A DNA stretch of 64,000 nt from Xenorhabdus japonica (GCF_900115195.1 NZ_FOVO01000017.1:1-64000); one strand, 5' to 3'; counted from the stretch's first letter, positions 47,084 to 56,575 are shown. Notes: generated by a model from the letters alone, not told the origin. Made by a program: numbers and translations.

Positions 47084-47123
47084 CCGGTGAAAAACCGGTT
47101 AGCAGGAGAAGGCCCTAAAGGGC
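47084..47123 (-). promoter_or_regulatory. Two GC-rich hairpins in the mdtJ leader
   Basis: GCCCT-AA-AGGGC (47112-47123) contains the upstream ORF's TAG; CCGGT-GAAAA-ACCGG (47084-47098) follows 13 bases later. In this AT-rich spacer they stand out. Neither has a U run, so translation-coupled control, Rho access or mRNA processing are more likely than intrinsic termination. I compared them with guanidine riboswitches and saw no match. Confidence 0.6.
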
Positions 47124-47231
47124 GCCGCACCAATAGTGCTCACTGGATAAGATAGTTGATAGGAAAAAAACGTGGGTACAACGTTGAATTTTTTTACTAT
47201 GTTGAATGTTGACGCTTTTGGCGCTATTCAT
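47115..47231 (-). CDS. Upstream ORF (38 codons) in the mdtJI leader, mdtU-like position
   Basis: ATG 47231 opens 38 codons, MNSAKSVNIQHSKKIQRC then THVFFLSTILSSEHYWCGAL, ending at TAG 47115-47117, 167 bases before mdtJ. The ribosome site is weak (AAAGAA). In E. coli an upstream ORF of about this size, mdtU, is reported to link spermidine to mdtJI expression; I cannot recall its sequence, so orthology rests on position and size. The stop codon lies in the loop region of a hairpin, a layout fit for translation-dependent control. Confidence 0.55.
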   Translation of the reverse strand: MNSAKSVNIQHSKKIQRCTHVFFLSTILSSEHYWCGAL

Positions 47232-47247
47232 GGTATTTTATTCTTTC

Positions 47248-47271
47248 ATCACACGATGTTCACTGTGTGAT
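47248..47271. promoter_or_regulatory. Dyad ATCACAC-N10-GTGTGAT upstream of the mdtJ leader ORF
   Basis: Perfect 7-bp inverted repeat 17 bases upstream of the upstream ORF start. Half-site order is the reverse of a CRP site, so CRP is not indicated. Possible operator of an unidentified regulator. Confidence 0.35.
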
Positions 47272-47629
47272 ATACTACGAACCCTCATATTGATAATGTT
47301 AATGGAATATTTCTACCATAGTTCAAAATAAAAAGCAACATCTTGTATTTTCTTATTATTTTCATTCATCATATTCTCAGCCATTCCAAGATAATCAAGC
47401 ATGTGCCATCAAATACCGAATTTAATTAGCAGAGCTAATATTATTTTAAGGAAGACAGCCTATATTATATCCCAGTAACTCAACAATCAATTTTTATTAT
47501 GTTATTTTTCGACATAAGCTCAAGTTATTAAACATGGATTCAGCACAGATCAGTAATTTATTTTTAAATAGTATGTTACTTTGGAATAATAAATGAATGA
47601 CGTTCAATAACATCTTATTATTTAATAAC
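47272..47629. other. Spacer between the mdtJ leader and the zwf terminator
   Basis: About 360 AT-rich bases. It should contain the mdtJ promoter. No gene or RNA recognised. Confidence 0.4.
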
Positions 47630-47650
47630 AGCCGGGCATTAAGCCCAGCT
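47630..47650 (-). terminator. Terminator of zwf
   Basis: On the minus strand AGC-T-GGGC-TTAAT-GCCC-G-GCT, then GTTATTAAAT; 46 bases after the zwf stop. Confidence 0.7.
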
Positions 47651-47695
47651 ATTATTTTAATGAGTAGATTTAGTACAAATCAAATAACATACAAA

Positions 47696-49171
47696 TTACT
47701 CAAATTCATTCCATGAACGCCCATCACGGGTAATCATGGCAATAGAAGCGACTGGCCCCCAAGTACCTGCCTGATAAGGCTTTGGTGGTTCGTTATCCGC
47801 ACCCCATGCTTCCATAATGGAATCAACCCACTTCCATGCTTCTTCCACTTCATCACGACGGACAAACAACGCCTGAATACCGCGCATAGCTTCCAACAAT
47901 AATCTTTCGTAGGCATCCGCAAGGTGCGTTTGATTAAACGTTTCGGAGAAACTCAAATCCAGTTTGGTCGTTTGCAAACGATGTTTATGCTCCAGCCCCG
48001 GCGCTTTATTCAGCACTTCAATATCAATACCTTCATCTGGTTGTAAGCGGATCGTCAATTTATTCTGAGGTAATTTCTGGTAGGATTCTGCAAACAGATT
48101 CAGAGAAGGCTCTTTGAAATAAACAACAACTTCAGAACACTTAGCTGGCAAACGTTTCCCTGTTCTCAGGTAGAAAGGCACACCAGACCAGCGCCAGTCA
48201 TCAATATCAACACGAATCGATACAAACGTTTCTGTTTTGCTGGCTTTATTGGCTCCCTCTTCTTCCAGATAACCAGGAACTTTCTTGCCGTGCACAAAAC
48301 CCGCCGTATATTGTCCGCGAACAGTTTTTTTCCGCACATTGGTGTGATCAATTCGACGCAATGAGCGCAGTACTTTTACTTTTTCATCACGAATACGATC
48401 AGCTGTTAAGTCAGCCGGTGGCGACATAGCAATCATGGTCAGGATTTGCAGAAGATGGTTCTGGATCATATCCCGCATCTGCCCTGCCTGGTCGAAATAG
48501 CCCCAACGTCCTTCAATGCCAACTTCTTCAGCAACAGTGATTTGCACATGATCAATCGTGTGATGATCCCAGTTATTGACAAAAAGTGAGTTGGCAAAGC
48601 GCAATGCCAATAAATTCAATACGGTTTCTTTACCCAAATAATGGTCAATGCGGTAAATTTGGCTTTCATTGAAATATCTTGCAACTTCATCATTAATCGC
48701 TCGGGAAGAAGTAAGATCCGTTCCTAATGGCTTTTCCATCACGACACGGTTGGGTTCTGCATTCAATTTCGCAGCTCCCAATCCATGACATACTGAGCCA
48801 AATGTACTTGGCGGCATCGCAAAATAGTGAATCGCAGGCAAGTTATCCTTATTAAGTATTTTTGCCAATTCGGTGAAATGTTCCGTTTCATTTACGTCCA
48901 AATTACAAAATTCTAGACGTGAACTGAGCTTCTTCCACAATTCTGAATCCAATTTCTCGGACATAAATGTAACTAACGCTTCTTCAACGACTTTGATATA
49001 GGCTTTTTTATCCCAGTCTGCGCGACCGACGCCAATAATTCGAGTATCAGGGTGGATATAACCCGCTTTTTCTAACTGATAAAGGGAAGGCATTAATTTC
49101 CGGCGTGCTAAGTCTCCTTTCGCCCCAAAAATTACCAAATTACAAGCCTGAGCTGTAGACATCACCGCCAT
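47696..49171 (-). CDS. zwf: Zwf, glucose-6-phosphate 1-dehydrogenase
   Basis: 491 residues from ATG 49171 (MAVMSTAQACNLVIFGAKGD), with GAGGAG upstream, matching the E. coli length exactly; a TTG five codons upstream is unlikely. NADP-binding GAKGDLARRKL and active-site RIDHYLGKETV are intact. It catalyses the first step of the oxidative pentose phosphate and Entner-Doudoroff routes. A HexR box lies just upstream and hexR is divergent. Confidence 0.98.
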   Translation of the reverse strand: MAVMSTAQACNLVIFGAKGDLARRKLMPSLYQLEKAGYIHPDTRIIGVGRADWDKKAYIKVVEEALVTFMSEKLDSELWKKLSSRLEFCNLDVNETEHFTELAKILNKDNLPAIHYFAMPPSTFGSVCHGLGAAKLNAEPNRVVMEKPLGTDLTSSRAINDEVARYFNESQIYRIDHYLGKETVLNLLALRFANSLFVNNWDHHTIDHVQITVAEEVGIEGRWGYFDQAGQMRDMIQNHLLQILTMIAMSPPADLTADRIRDEKVKVLRSLRRIDHTNVRKKTVRGQYTAGFVHGKKVPGYLEEEGANKASKTETFVSIRVDIDDWRWSGVPFYLRTGKRLPAKCSEVVVYFKEPSLNLFAESYQKLPQNKLTIRLQPDEGIDIEVLNKAPGLEHKHRLQTTKLDLSFSETFNQTHLADAYERLLLEAMRGIQALFVRRDEVEEAWKWVDSIMEAWGADNEPPKPYQAGTWGPVASIAMITRDGRSWNEFE

Positions 49172-49197
49172 GTTGCATCTCCTCAATTACGGGATAT

Positions 49198-49212
49198 TGT
49201 AATTTTTTTACA
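49198..49212. promoter_or_regulatory. HexR operator upstream of zwf
   Basis: TGTAATTTTTTTACA fits the palindromic HexR consensus TGTAAT-N3-ATTACA (TGTAA/TTACA arms). It ends 27 bases before the zwf ATG, so HexR would block transcription or early elongation. HexR responds to KDPG in relatives. Confidence 0.75.
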
Positions 49213-49630
49213 GAATCTGTGGGTAATGTACTCTTTTGGTTATATGCAGTAAACACTGATTATTCATGTCTTCTTTCGTATTTCACGTTGCTGCTGTTTT
49301 GGTTGCAATGTGAGTTTATTGAGCGCAGGCTATTAAATAACCTCATGCTCATTTTCTATACGCTATTTTCACATTCATATTAGTGTTATATTCACTAATA
49401 ATATGGTCAGAGTTTATACCGAATGGTAACTATCAACTGAAAATTTACAACGATTAAGAAGTAATCTTACCAAGTTGAAAGTTAGATACTTGTCATATTT
49501 TCATGAAAAATCTCAAGTTATCCGGTTGTTCCCACTGCCAGCTTTCCATAACAAGTAGTATATTTTCATGAAAATGACATAGATTTCTCCTGTTAATGAA
49601 ATCGCTAAAACCGAGGTTGAATTGCGTTTT
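49213..49630. promoter_or_regulatory. Divergent zwf/hexR promoter region with a repeated palindrome
   Basis: TTTTCATGAAAA occurs twice, perfectly, at 49498-49509 and 49563-49574 (65 bases apart), before hexR. The second extends to the 14-bp ATTTTCATGAAAAT. These may be operators of hexR or chance AT palindromes. No gene seen. Confidence 0.45.
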
Positions 49631-50482
49631 ATGAACACACTGGAACGGCTCCAAAATAGTCTTGATGTTTTGAGTAAGTCAGAAAAAAAGGTTGCGCAGG
49701 TCATTCTTGCTTCACCACAAACTGCCATCCATTCAAGTATTGCCACTCTGGCTAAAATGGCGAATGTGAGTGAACCGACGGTTAATCGTTTTTGTCGACG
49801 CCTCGATACCAAAGGTTTTCCCGATTTTAAATTACATCTGGCCCAAAGTCTCGCCAATGGTACACCTTATGTAAACCGCAACGTAGAAGAAAATGACAGT
49901 GTCACCTCTTATACAAACAAAATTTTTGAATCAGTTATGGCAAATCTGGAAACGGCCAAAAGTAACCTGGATATTGCAGCAGTTAACCGTGCCGTCGACC
50001 TTCTGACACAAGCCAGAAAGCTCTCTTTTTTCGGTTTAGGAGCATCAGCGGCTGTAGCCCACGATGCTATGAACAAATTTTTTCGCTTTAATATTCCGGT
50101 TACCTATTTTGATGATATTTTGATGCAACGCATGAGCTGCATTAACAGTACCGAAGGCGATGTTGTCGTACTGATATCTCATACAGGAAGAACAAAAAAT
50201 CTCGTAGAAATTGCCAAACTGGCCCGCGAGAATGATGCAACCGTAATCGCCATTACCTCAACAGGTTCCCCATTAGCGCAGGAAGCTACTCTTTCCATTT
50301 TGCTGGATGTTCCTGAAGATACGGATATTTATATGCCGATGGTTTCAAGAATTGCTCAATTAACCATCATTGATGTACTGGCAACCGGTTTTACACTGCG
50401 CCGAGGCTCAAAATTCAGGGATAACCTGAAGAGAGTCAAAGAAGCGTTGCGTAATTCACGGTTTGATAAGCATGAATCATAA
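49631..50482 (+). CDS. hexR: HexR, RpiR-family repressor of hexose catabolism
   Basis: 283 residues from ATG 49631 (MNTLERLQNSLDVLSKSEKK). N-terminal HTH_6 domain with MANVSEPTVNRFCRRL, then a C-terminal SIS sugar-phosphate domain with FFGLGASAAVAHDA and VVVLISHTGRTKNLVE. It represses zwf, edd-eda and other central-carbon genes until KDPG binds. Between zwf and pykA as in E. coli. Slightly shorter at the C-terminus than E. coli HexR. Confidence 0.97.
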   Translation: MNTLERLQNSLDVLSKSEKKVAQVILASPQTAIHSSIATLAKMANVSEPTVNRFCRRLDTKGFPDFKLHLAQSLANGTPYVNRNVEENDSVTSYTNKIFESVMANLETAKSNLDIAAVNRAVDLLTQARKLSFFGLGASAAVAHDAMNKFFRFNIPVTYFDDILMQRMSCINSTEGDVVVLISHTGRTKNLVEIAKLARENDATVIAITSTGSPLAQEATLSILLDVPEDTDIYMPMVSRIAQLTIIDVLATGFTLRRGSKFRDNLKRVKEALRNSRFDKHES

Positions 50483-50627
50483 ACCAGAAAATAGACTGTG
50501 TTTTTGTTCACTATTTATCAACTCTCCAGACTGATAGCATATATAGACTTTTCCTTATCTGCATATTCGCAGCACGGGGTTAATGCTCAACAAATAAAAT
50601 GGTTATTCTAAAGTAATTAAAAACCCA

Positions 50628-50754
50628 TATACCCAATGGATTTCGGGTTACAGCACAACGGTAAGGGAATGAATTCCTGAAAACATAGATAACTATGTGG
50701 CCAGAATGAGTGAACTCAGTCAATAAAGCTGCAACTTGGAAAACACAAGGTATA
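50628..50754 (+). repeat. Diverged ERIC element upstream of pykA
   Basis: Starts TATACCCAATGGATTT and ends CTGCAACTTGG...GGTATATA, matching the ERIC ends and the AGCTGCAACTTG block. The core is much diverged from the 42.7 kb copy. It ends 29 bases before the pykA ATG, so it forms the pykA leader or promoter. Confidence 0.85.
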
Positions 50755-50782
50755 TATACTTCATAGGTCAACGGAGTAATAC

Positions 50783-52225
50783 ATGTCCAAACGGCTCAGA
50801 AGAACAAAAATCGTCACTACACTTGGCCCGGCTACAGATCGTGACAACAATCTAGAAAAAGTTATCAGCGCGGGAGCCAACGTCGTCCGCCTTAATTTCT
50901 CTCACGGCACAGCGGAAGATCATGTCCAACGTGCAAATAAAGTACGCGAAATTGCCGCCCGTTTAGACTGTCACGTCGCTATCCTTGGTGATCTTCAAGG
51001 GCCTAAAATACGCGTATCCACGTTTAAAGAAGGAAAAATTTTCCTGAATGTTGGGGATAAATTCCTGCTGGATGCCAATCTGGGTAAGGGAGAAGGAAAT
51101 AAAGAAAAAGTCGGTATTGACTATAAAGGTCTACCGTCTGATGTAACAACCGGTGATATCTTGCTATTGGATGATGGGCGCGTTCAGTTGAGAGTCCTGA
51201 AAATTCAGGCCATGCAAGTCTTCACGGAAGTAACTGTTGGAGGCCCACTTTCCAACAATAAAGGCATCAATAAACAGGGCGGTGGATTATCAGCCGAAGC
51301 CCTGACCGAAAAAGATAAAGAAGATATTATTACAGCCGCCAAAATTAATGTTGATTATCTTGCTGTTTCTTTTCCTCGTTCAGGTGAAGATTTGAATTAC
51401 GCCCGTCGTCTTGCACGAGATGCAGGCTGTGAAACCCAAATCGTCGCAAAAGTTGAGCGAGCCGAAGCCGTCAGCAACGACGAAATTATCGACGAAATCA
51501 TTCTGGCGTCTGATGTTGTCATGGTTGCCCGTGGTGACCTTGGTGTTGAAATCGGCGACCCTGAACTGGTTGGTGTACAGAAGAAACTGATTCGTCGTGC
51601 CCGCCAACTGAATCGTGTCGTGATTACTGCCACACAAATGATGGAATCCATGATCACCAACCCAATGCCGACACGTGCTGAAGTCATGGATGTTGCTAAT
51701 GCGGTACTGGATGGTACTGATGCGGTTATGCTTTCTGCCGAAACTGCGGCAGGTCAATACCCAGCGGAAACCGTTGCTGCTATGGCACAAGTCTGTATCG
51801 GAGCGGAAAAAATGCCGGGCCTCAATGTTTCCAAGCATCGCTTGGATATTACATTTGATAGCATTGAAGAAGCGATTTCAATGTCTACCATGTATGCAGC
51901 CAATCATTTAAAAGGCGTCAAAGCAATTATTGCCATGACCGAATCTGGTCGCACGGCCCGCATGATGTCTCGAATTAGCTCTGGCCTGCCCATTTTCTCC
52001 ATGTCACGCCATGAATCGACCTTAAACCGTACCGCACTTTATCGTGGTGTAACACCTGTTTATTGTAGTTCACACACTGATGGGATCGCTGCGGTAAGCG
52101 AAGCTGTTAACCGCCTGCGTGATAAAGGCTACCTCACCACCGGAGATTTAGTACTGGTGACTCAGGGTGATCAGATGAGAACAGTTGGCAGTACCAATAC
52201 CTGCCGCATACTCGAAGTTGAATAA
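50783..52225 (+). CDS. pykA: PykA, pyruvate kinase II
   Basis: 480 residues (E. coli 480). [20 protein letters not shown] at the N-terminus, [10 protein letters not shown], active-site [43 protein letters not shown], and a C-terminal AMP-responsive domain ([14 protein letters not shown]). It makes pyruvate and ATP from PEP and ADP. Monocistronic between hexR and lpxM. Confidence 0.98.
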   Translation: MSKRLRRTKIVTTLGPATDRDNNLEKVISAGANVVRLNFSHGTAEDHVQRANKVREIAARLDCHVAILGDLQGPKIRVSTFKEGKIFLNVGDKFLLDANLGKGEGNKEKVGIDYKGLPSDVTTGDILLLDDGRVQLRVLKIQAMQVFTEVTVGGPLSNNKGINKQGGGLSAEALTEKDKEDIITAAKINVDYLAVSFPRSGEDLNYARRLARDAGCETQIVAKVERAEAVSNDEIIDEIILASDVVMVARGDLGVEIGDPELVGVQKKLIRRARQLNRVVITATQMMESMITNPMPTRAEVMDVANAVLDGTDAVMLSAETAAGQYPAETVAAMAQVCIGAEKMPGLNVSKHRLDITFDSIEEAISMSTMYAANHLKGVKAIIAMTESGRTARMMSRISSGLPIFSMSRHESTLNRTALYRGVTPVYCSSHTDGIAAVSEAVNRLRDKGYLTTGDLVLVTQGDQMRTVGSTNTCRILEVE

Positions 52226-52260
52226 TAAGTAATTTAATAATGAATTATTCATAAAAACAG

Positions 52261-52292
52261 ATGATAAGGGGCAGTACACTGCCGCTTATCAT
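52261..52292. terminator. Terminator between pykA and lpxM
   Basis: ATGATAAG-G-GGCAGT-AC-ACTGCC-G-CTTATCAT: 14 pairs with one mismatch, serving the converging genes. Confidence 0.8.
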
Positions 52293-52323
52293 AATTAATC
52301 GGGAGGCTGAAATTATTCAAGAA

Positions 52324-53292
52324 TCAAAATTCTTTCCTTTTATAAGGCTCAATATCCCCTTCTTTCCGTGTCTTGAGCAATTTTAAGATCCAGGTATATT
52401 GTTCAGGATTAGGTTTAACCAATTCTTCTAATTCCTCATTCATGCGACGAGCAATATAAACATCATCCTGCCCTGCAATATCGTCCATTGGTGGACGGAT
52501 ATAAATATCCAACTGATGGGTTTGGCAATTATAAACCGGAAATAACGGCACAACAGCTGCCCGGCAAACTTTCATTAAACGTCCTACCGCTGGCAACGTT
52601 GCTTTGTATGTAGCAAAAAAATCGACAAATTCGCTATGTTCTTCACCATGATCCTGATCGGGCAAATAATATCCCCAAAAGCCTTCGCGCACCGATGCAA
52701 TAAAGGGCTTAATTCCTGCATCACGAGAATGCAGACGTCCACCGAAATGCTGTCGCGCTTTATTCCACAAATAATCAGCAACAGGATTACTCTGATGGTT
52801 AAACATACCTGATATTTTGTAACCACGTGCTGACAAAAGCATGGCAGGAATATCAATTGACCATCCGTGAGGAACCATTAGGATGACATTTTTTCCTTGT
52901 GCTTTTAATGTATGAAAAATTTCCTCACCATGCCACTGAGTACGCTTCAACGTTTCTTCAGCACCTTTTAGGCAAAGTTCTGCCAGCATAACAAATGACT
53001 GAGGCGCACTAGCAAACATTCTATCAATCAAGTTTTCGCGCTGTTGTTCCGTTAACTCAGGAAAACAGTAAATTAAATTGATTTTTGCTCTGCGACGAGC
53101 GCTTTTCGCTTTTTTACCCGCCCAAACACCTATTTTGGCTAACAATGGATCACGCCATTTTGCTGGAATATAAACTAATCCGGCCAACACTCCTACACCA
53201 GCCCAAAGCCCCCAATAGCGAGGATGCAAATAAGATCGATGAAACCGAGGGACATATCCCAATTTACTATCTGTATCTTTTTCTCTATTCAT
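52324..53292 (-). CDS. lpxM: LpxM, lipid A late acyltransferase (myristoyl)
   Basis: 322 residues (E. coli 323). One N-terminal membrane helix (WGLWAGVGVLAGLVYIPA). The HX4D catalytic motif is HGWSIDIPA, and GGRLHSRDAGIKPFI and YYLPDQDHGEE follow. It adds the final secondary acyl chain to Kdo2-lipid A at the inner membrane. The pykA/lpxM/mepM order is as in E. coli. Confidence 0.96.
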   Translation of the reverse strand: MNREKDTDSKLGYVPRFHRSYLHPRYWGLWAGVGVLAGLVYIPAKWRDPLLAKIGVWAGKKAKSARRRAKINLIYCFPELTEQQRENLIDRMFASAPQSFVMLAELCLKGAEETLKRTQWHGEEIFHTLKAQGKNVILMVPHGWSIDIPAMLLSARGYKISGMFNHQSNPVADYLWNKARQHFGGRLHSRDAGIKPFIASVREGFWGYYLPDQDHGEEHSEFVDFFATYKATLPAVGRLMKVCRAAVVPLFPVYNCQTHQLDIYIRPPMDDIAGQDDVYIARRMNEELEELVKPNPEQYTWILKLLKTRKEGDIEPYKRKEF

Positions 53293-53354
53293 GAGCTAAC
53301 TCTGATGATTCCAACTCTCGCTTTCAAGGCACAAGTTTATAACAACAAATAATA

Positions 53355-53386
53355 TAAAAGCGGATGATAGCAATCATCCGCTTTTA
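53355..53386 (-). terminator. Terminator of mepM
   Basis: 14-bp perfect stem TAAAAGCGGATGAT / ATCATCCGCTTTTA with a four-base loop; its A/T arms supply U tracts. Confidence 0.9.
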
Positions 53387-53431
53387 TGTCTGTCAATAAT
53401 CTGAAGCAGGGACACTTAATCCGGCAATAAC

Positions 53432-54760
53432 TTAATCTAGCAACAATTGAGGTTTAATCTCCTTAATCATTGCTACATATTCTGTACGCTCTTTACCACT
53501 TAGCCCACCAGAACTCGGTAATTTTGCAGTGAGCGGATTAACCGGTCGCTGATTATCCCAGAATTCAAAGTGCAAATGTGGGCCTGTTGAACGTCCTGTA
53601 CTTCCTGATAGCGCAATGCGCTCACCCCGTTTCACCTTCTGACCCGGTTTTACCAATAATTTCCGCAAGTGCATGTATCGAGTGGTATATTGACGACCAT
53701 GTCGAATAGCGATGAAATTACCCGCTGCACCATCAAATTTAGATACAATGACTTCACCATCACCAACTGCCAGAACAGGAGTTCCTACAGGCATAGCAAA
53801 ATCAACCCCTCTGTGTGCAGTAACTCTGCCAGTGACTGGATTTAACCGATGTGGATTGAAAGAAGAAGACACTCTGAATTGTTTAGTTGTAGGCAAACGC
53901 AAGAAACCACGCTCCAGACCGGAAGCATTGCTATCATAAAAATGGCCATCATTGGCACGGAAAGCATAATAATCATTACCTCCCCTCTGTAAGCGAACAC
54001 CTAACAATTGGCTCTGTTCACTTTTTCCATCAAGCATTTCACGAGACATCAGCACAGAAAAACGATCGCCTTTACGTAATTTACGAAAGTCTATCTGCCA
54101 TTGCAGCGCTTTTGTCACTTCTCTGGCTTCACTGCTGGTTAATCCAGCGGTCAGGGCACTACCATTAAAACTACCATCGACTGTGCCTATAATAACTTTA
54201 TTTTTCCATTCCCCTTTCTGGAATTCTTGTACTTTTTGGAAATCATTACCTTCACGGGTATAAGTGCGAATTTCACGACGCGAAATATCCCACGTCAGTG
54301 TTCTTAAATTACCGTTATCGTCAGTAGTCCACGATAATGACTGACCAATAGCTAAATTACGCAACTCGCTATATTGATTTGCCAACAAAGCAATATCAGA
54401 GGAATTAATGCCAAACTGATTTAAAATCGAACTCAGGCTATCCCCATTGGAAACAACATACTTATGCGGAACATTTGCTACTGCATCAGAACTGCCATCT
54501 TCATCCCCAATACCTTCATTGGGAAGTTGCTCATTATCATCCCCTGCTACATCATCTGTCGCATCTGGATATGTTACTTCTGGAACACTATCGGAAGTAT
54601 TGAGAATAATGCTACCTGTCCGTTCTTCTTGTTCATGGTAAATAACCGGTCGCCATATCGCGATAGCCAAAGTGACCAGCGTTAAGGATCCAAGCATGAT
54701 CTTATGTGGTTTGGGCAGGTTGTTGTATACCAGAACGATAGTTTTAGCTATCTGCTGCAC
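53432..54760 (-). CDS. mepM: MepM, murein DD-endopeptidase (M23)
   Basis: 442 residues (E. coli 440). N-terminal membrane anchor (IMLGSLTLVTLAIAIW). LysM/OapA-like region near VVSNGDSLSSILNQFGINSS (about residues 108-127). The M23 domain carries the zinc ligands HRGVDFAMPVG and HLHFEFW. It cleaves D-Ala-mDAP crosslinks to let new glycan strands insert. Next to znuA as in E. coli. Confidence 0.96.
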   Translation of the reverse strand: MQQIAKTIVLVYNNLPKPHKIMLGSLTLVTLAIAIWRPVIYHEQEERTGSIILNTSDSVPEVTYPDATDDVAGDDNEQLPNEGIGDEDGSSDAVANVPHKYVVSNGDSLSSILNQFGINSSDIALLANQYSELRNLAIGQSLSWTTDDNGNLRTLTWDISRREIRTYTREGNDFQKVQEFQKGEWKNKVIIGTVDGSFNGSALTAGLTSSEAREVTKALQWQIDFRKLRKGDRFSVLMSREMLDGKSEQSQLLGVRLQRGGNDYYAFRANDGHFYDSNASGLERGFLRLPTTKQFRVSSSFNPHRLNPVTGRVTAHRGVDFAMPVGTPVLAVGDGEVIVSKFDGAAGNFIAIRHGRQYTTRYMHLRKLLVKPGQKVKRGERIALSGSTGRSTGPHLHFEFWDNQRPVNPLTAKLPSSGGLSGKERTEYVAMIKEIKPQLLLD

Positions 54761-54780
54761 TAATAAAATTCCTTATTGTA

Positions 54781-55740
54781 CTAATTCAGGCAGCTCGCAT
54801 ATTGTTGTGACAGCTGAGTTATAAATTTCATATAGCTATCTTTATCCAATGCAATGCCACCCCCTAAAGGGTCAAGTATTCCTATGCGCACATCTGTGCC
54901 TTTTGCTACGGCATGAATAACGGCTGGCCTGAATTGAGGTTCAGCAAAAATACATTTCGCTTTCTGCTCGACCAATTGTGTTCGTATATAGTGTAACCTC
55001 TGTGCACCAGGTTGTATTTCAGGATTAACCGTGAAAACTCCCAATGGAGCCAATTGGTAGTGTTTTTCAAAATAACCATATGCGTCATGAAAAACAAAAT
55101 AACCCTGTTTTCTTATGGGCTTTAAAATATTAGCAATATTCTTATCAGTTTGTGCAAACTGTCCATTGAATTTACGTAGGTTTACTTCTAGTCGCTGTTT
55201 TTGTTGAGGGTATTGTTCAATAAGCTGATCATATATTGCCTGAGCGACTTTCTTCGCAATCTCTGGAGAAAGCCAAATATGCATATTATATTCGCCGTGA
55301 TGATGATGTTCATGATCTGTATCATGTTTATGACTATGTAATTCACCATAGAAATCATTAGCATATTTACTATTTTTCAACAACAGTGGTTTGATAGTTA
55401 ATAATTCAGCCAGTGTCAGTTGTTTTTTCCGTTCAATTTTAGCTATCGATTTTGCCAAAAAAGTTTCCATATCCGGGCCAATCCAGACAACCAAATCAGC
55501 CTGGTTAATTTTTTTTACATCCAGAGGCCGTAACGCATAATCATGTGGAGAAGCGCCATTAGGCAAAAGTACCTGAGCATTTGTTACACCATCAGCAATG
55601 GCGGCAGCAATAAAACCCAGTGGACGAATAGATGTAACAACATCTGCTTGCACAGCGCCATTCATTCCTACTACTAATGCAGTAGCTAGCACGATTTTAC
55701 GAAAAAATTTATGCGCGTATTTCTGTGGCTTATGTAACAT
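54781..55740 (-). CDS. znuA: ZnuA, periplasmic zinc-binding protein
   Basis: 319 residues with signal peptide (IVLATALVVGMNGAVQA). Zinc ligands: His in NGASPHDYALRP, the His-rich loop HSHKHDTDHEHHHHGEYNMH (about residues 136-155), and FVFHDAYGYFE. It delivers zinc to ZnuCB. Divergent from znuC across a Zur operator. Confidence 0.97.
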   Translation of the reverse strand: MLHKPQKYAHKFFRKIVLATALVVGMNGAVQADVVTSIRPLGFIAAAIADGVTNAQVLLPNGASPHDYALRPLDVKKINQADLVVWIGPDMETFLAKSIAKIERKKQLTLAELLTIKPLLLKNSKYANDFYGELHSHKHDTDHEHHHHGEYNMHIWLSPEIAKKVAQAIYDQLIEQYPQQKQRLEVNLRKFNGQFAQTDKNIANILKPIRKQGYFVFHDAYGYFEKHYQLAPLGVFTVNPEIQPGAQRLHYIRTQLVEQKAKCIFAEPQFRPAVIHAVAKGTDVRIGILDPLGGGIALDKDSYMKFITQLSQQYASCLN

Positions 55741-55772
55741 AATATGAATATTCCATGCAAAAAAACCAATTG

Positions 55773-55787
55773 TGTTATATTATAACA
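55773..55787. promoter_or_regulatory. Zur operator between znuA and znuC
   Basis: TGTTATATTATAACA is an exact 15-bp palindrome (odd centre) matching the enterobacterial Zur core TGTTATA-N-TATAACA. Zinc-loaded Zur would repress both divergent units. It overlaps the region where an earlier znuC start would have to lie, so the start was moved downstream. Confidence 0.92.
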
Positions 55788-55825
55788 TTTCAATGATTCT
55801 GCAAGATTCTTTTAACACGTTAACT

Positions 55826-56575
55826 ATGATAACCCTAAAAAATATTACGGTTGAATTTGGTCACCGCAAGGTATTAAACAATATTTCATTTAATCTCAAG
55901 CAAGGTAAAATTCTGACCCTGATCGGCCCGAACGGAGCGGGGAAATCGACTCTGGTTCGAGTCGTTCTTGGTTTAATCCAAGCTACTTCGGGAACTATTG
56001 AAAAAAGCCCTGTGCTGAAAATTGGTTATGTTCCGCAGAAACTTAACCTTGATCCTGCTCTGCCCATGACCGTAAAACGTTTCATGATGCTAAGACCCAA
56101 CGTGAAATCAGCAGATATCATGCCAGTATTAGATCGGGTCAACGCTATCCACTTGCTGGAACAACCCATGCAGAAACTATCAGGTGGAGAGACTCAACGA
56201 GTGTTACTCGCCAGAGCCTTACTTAATCAACCCCAACTTTTGGTTCTTGATGAACCAACACAAGGTGTTGATGTCAATGGCCAACTGGCACTTTACGATT
56301 TAATCAATCAAATCAGGACAGAGCTTAATTGCGCTGTACTTATGGTATCCCATGATCTGCACTTAGTAATGGCGAAAACAGACGAGGTCTTATGCCTTAA
56401 CCAACACATTTGCTGTTCTGGAACACCAGAAATGGTATCAATGCATCCAGAATTTATTGCAATGTTTGGACGTCATGGTGCAGAGCAACTGGCAGTTTAC
56501 CGCCATCACCACAATCATCATCATGATCTTAGAGGGAAAGTCATTTTGAAAAATGTTGGAGAATCACGTCGATGA
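55826..56575 (+). CDS. znuC: ZnuC, zinc ABC transporter ATPase
   Basis: 249 residues from ATG 55826 ([20 protein letters not shown]), which aligns with the E. coli start; ATG 55793 and the longer frame overlap the Zur operator/promoter. Walker [10 protein letters not shown], signature LSGGETQRV, Walker [12 protein letters not shown]-loop SHDLHLV. The C-terminus is His-rich ([10 protein letters not shown]), as in E. coli. It powers zinc uptake with ZnuB, whose start overlaps by four bases (ATGA). Confidence 0.96.
   Translation: MITLKNITVEFGHRKVLNNISFNLKQGKILTLIGPNGAGKSTLVRVVLGLIQATSGTIEKSPVLKIGYVPQKLNLDPALPMTVKRFMMLRPNVKSADIMPVLDRVNAIHLLEQPMQKLSGGETQRVLLARALLNQPQLLVLDEPTQGVDVNGQLALYDLINQIRTELNCAVLMVSHDLHLVMAKTDEVLCLNQHICCSGTPEMVSMHPEFIAMFGRHGAEQLAVYRHHHNHHHDLRGKVILKNVGESRR

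Noticed and set aside
46948-47232. Guanidine (ykkC-type) riboswitch before the SMR genes mdtJI
   Set aside because: The hairpins lack the ACGR loops of mini-ykkC and the conserved ykkC core; an upstream ORF explains the leader better.
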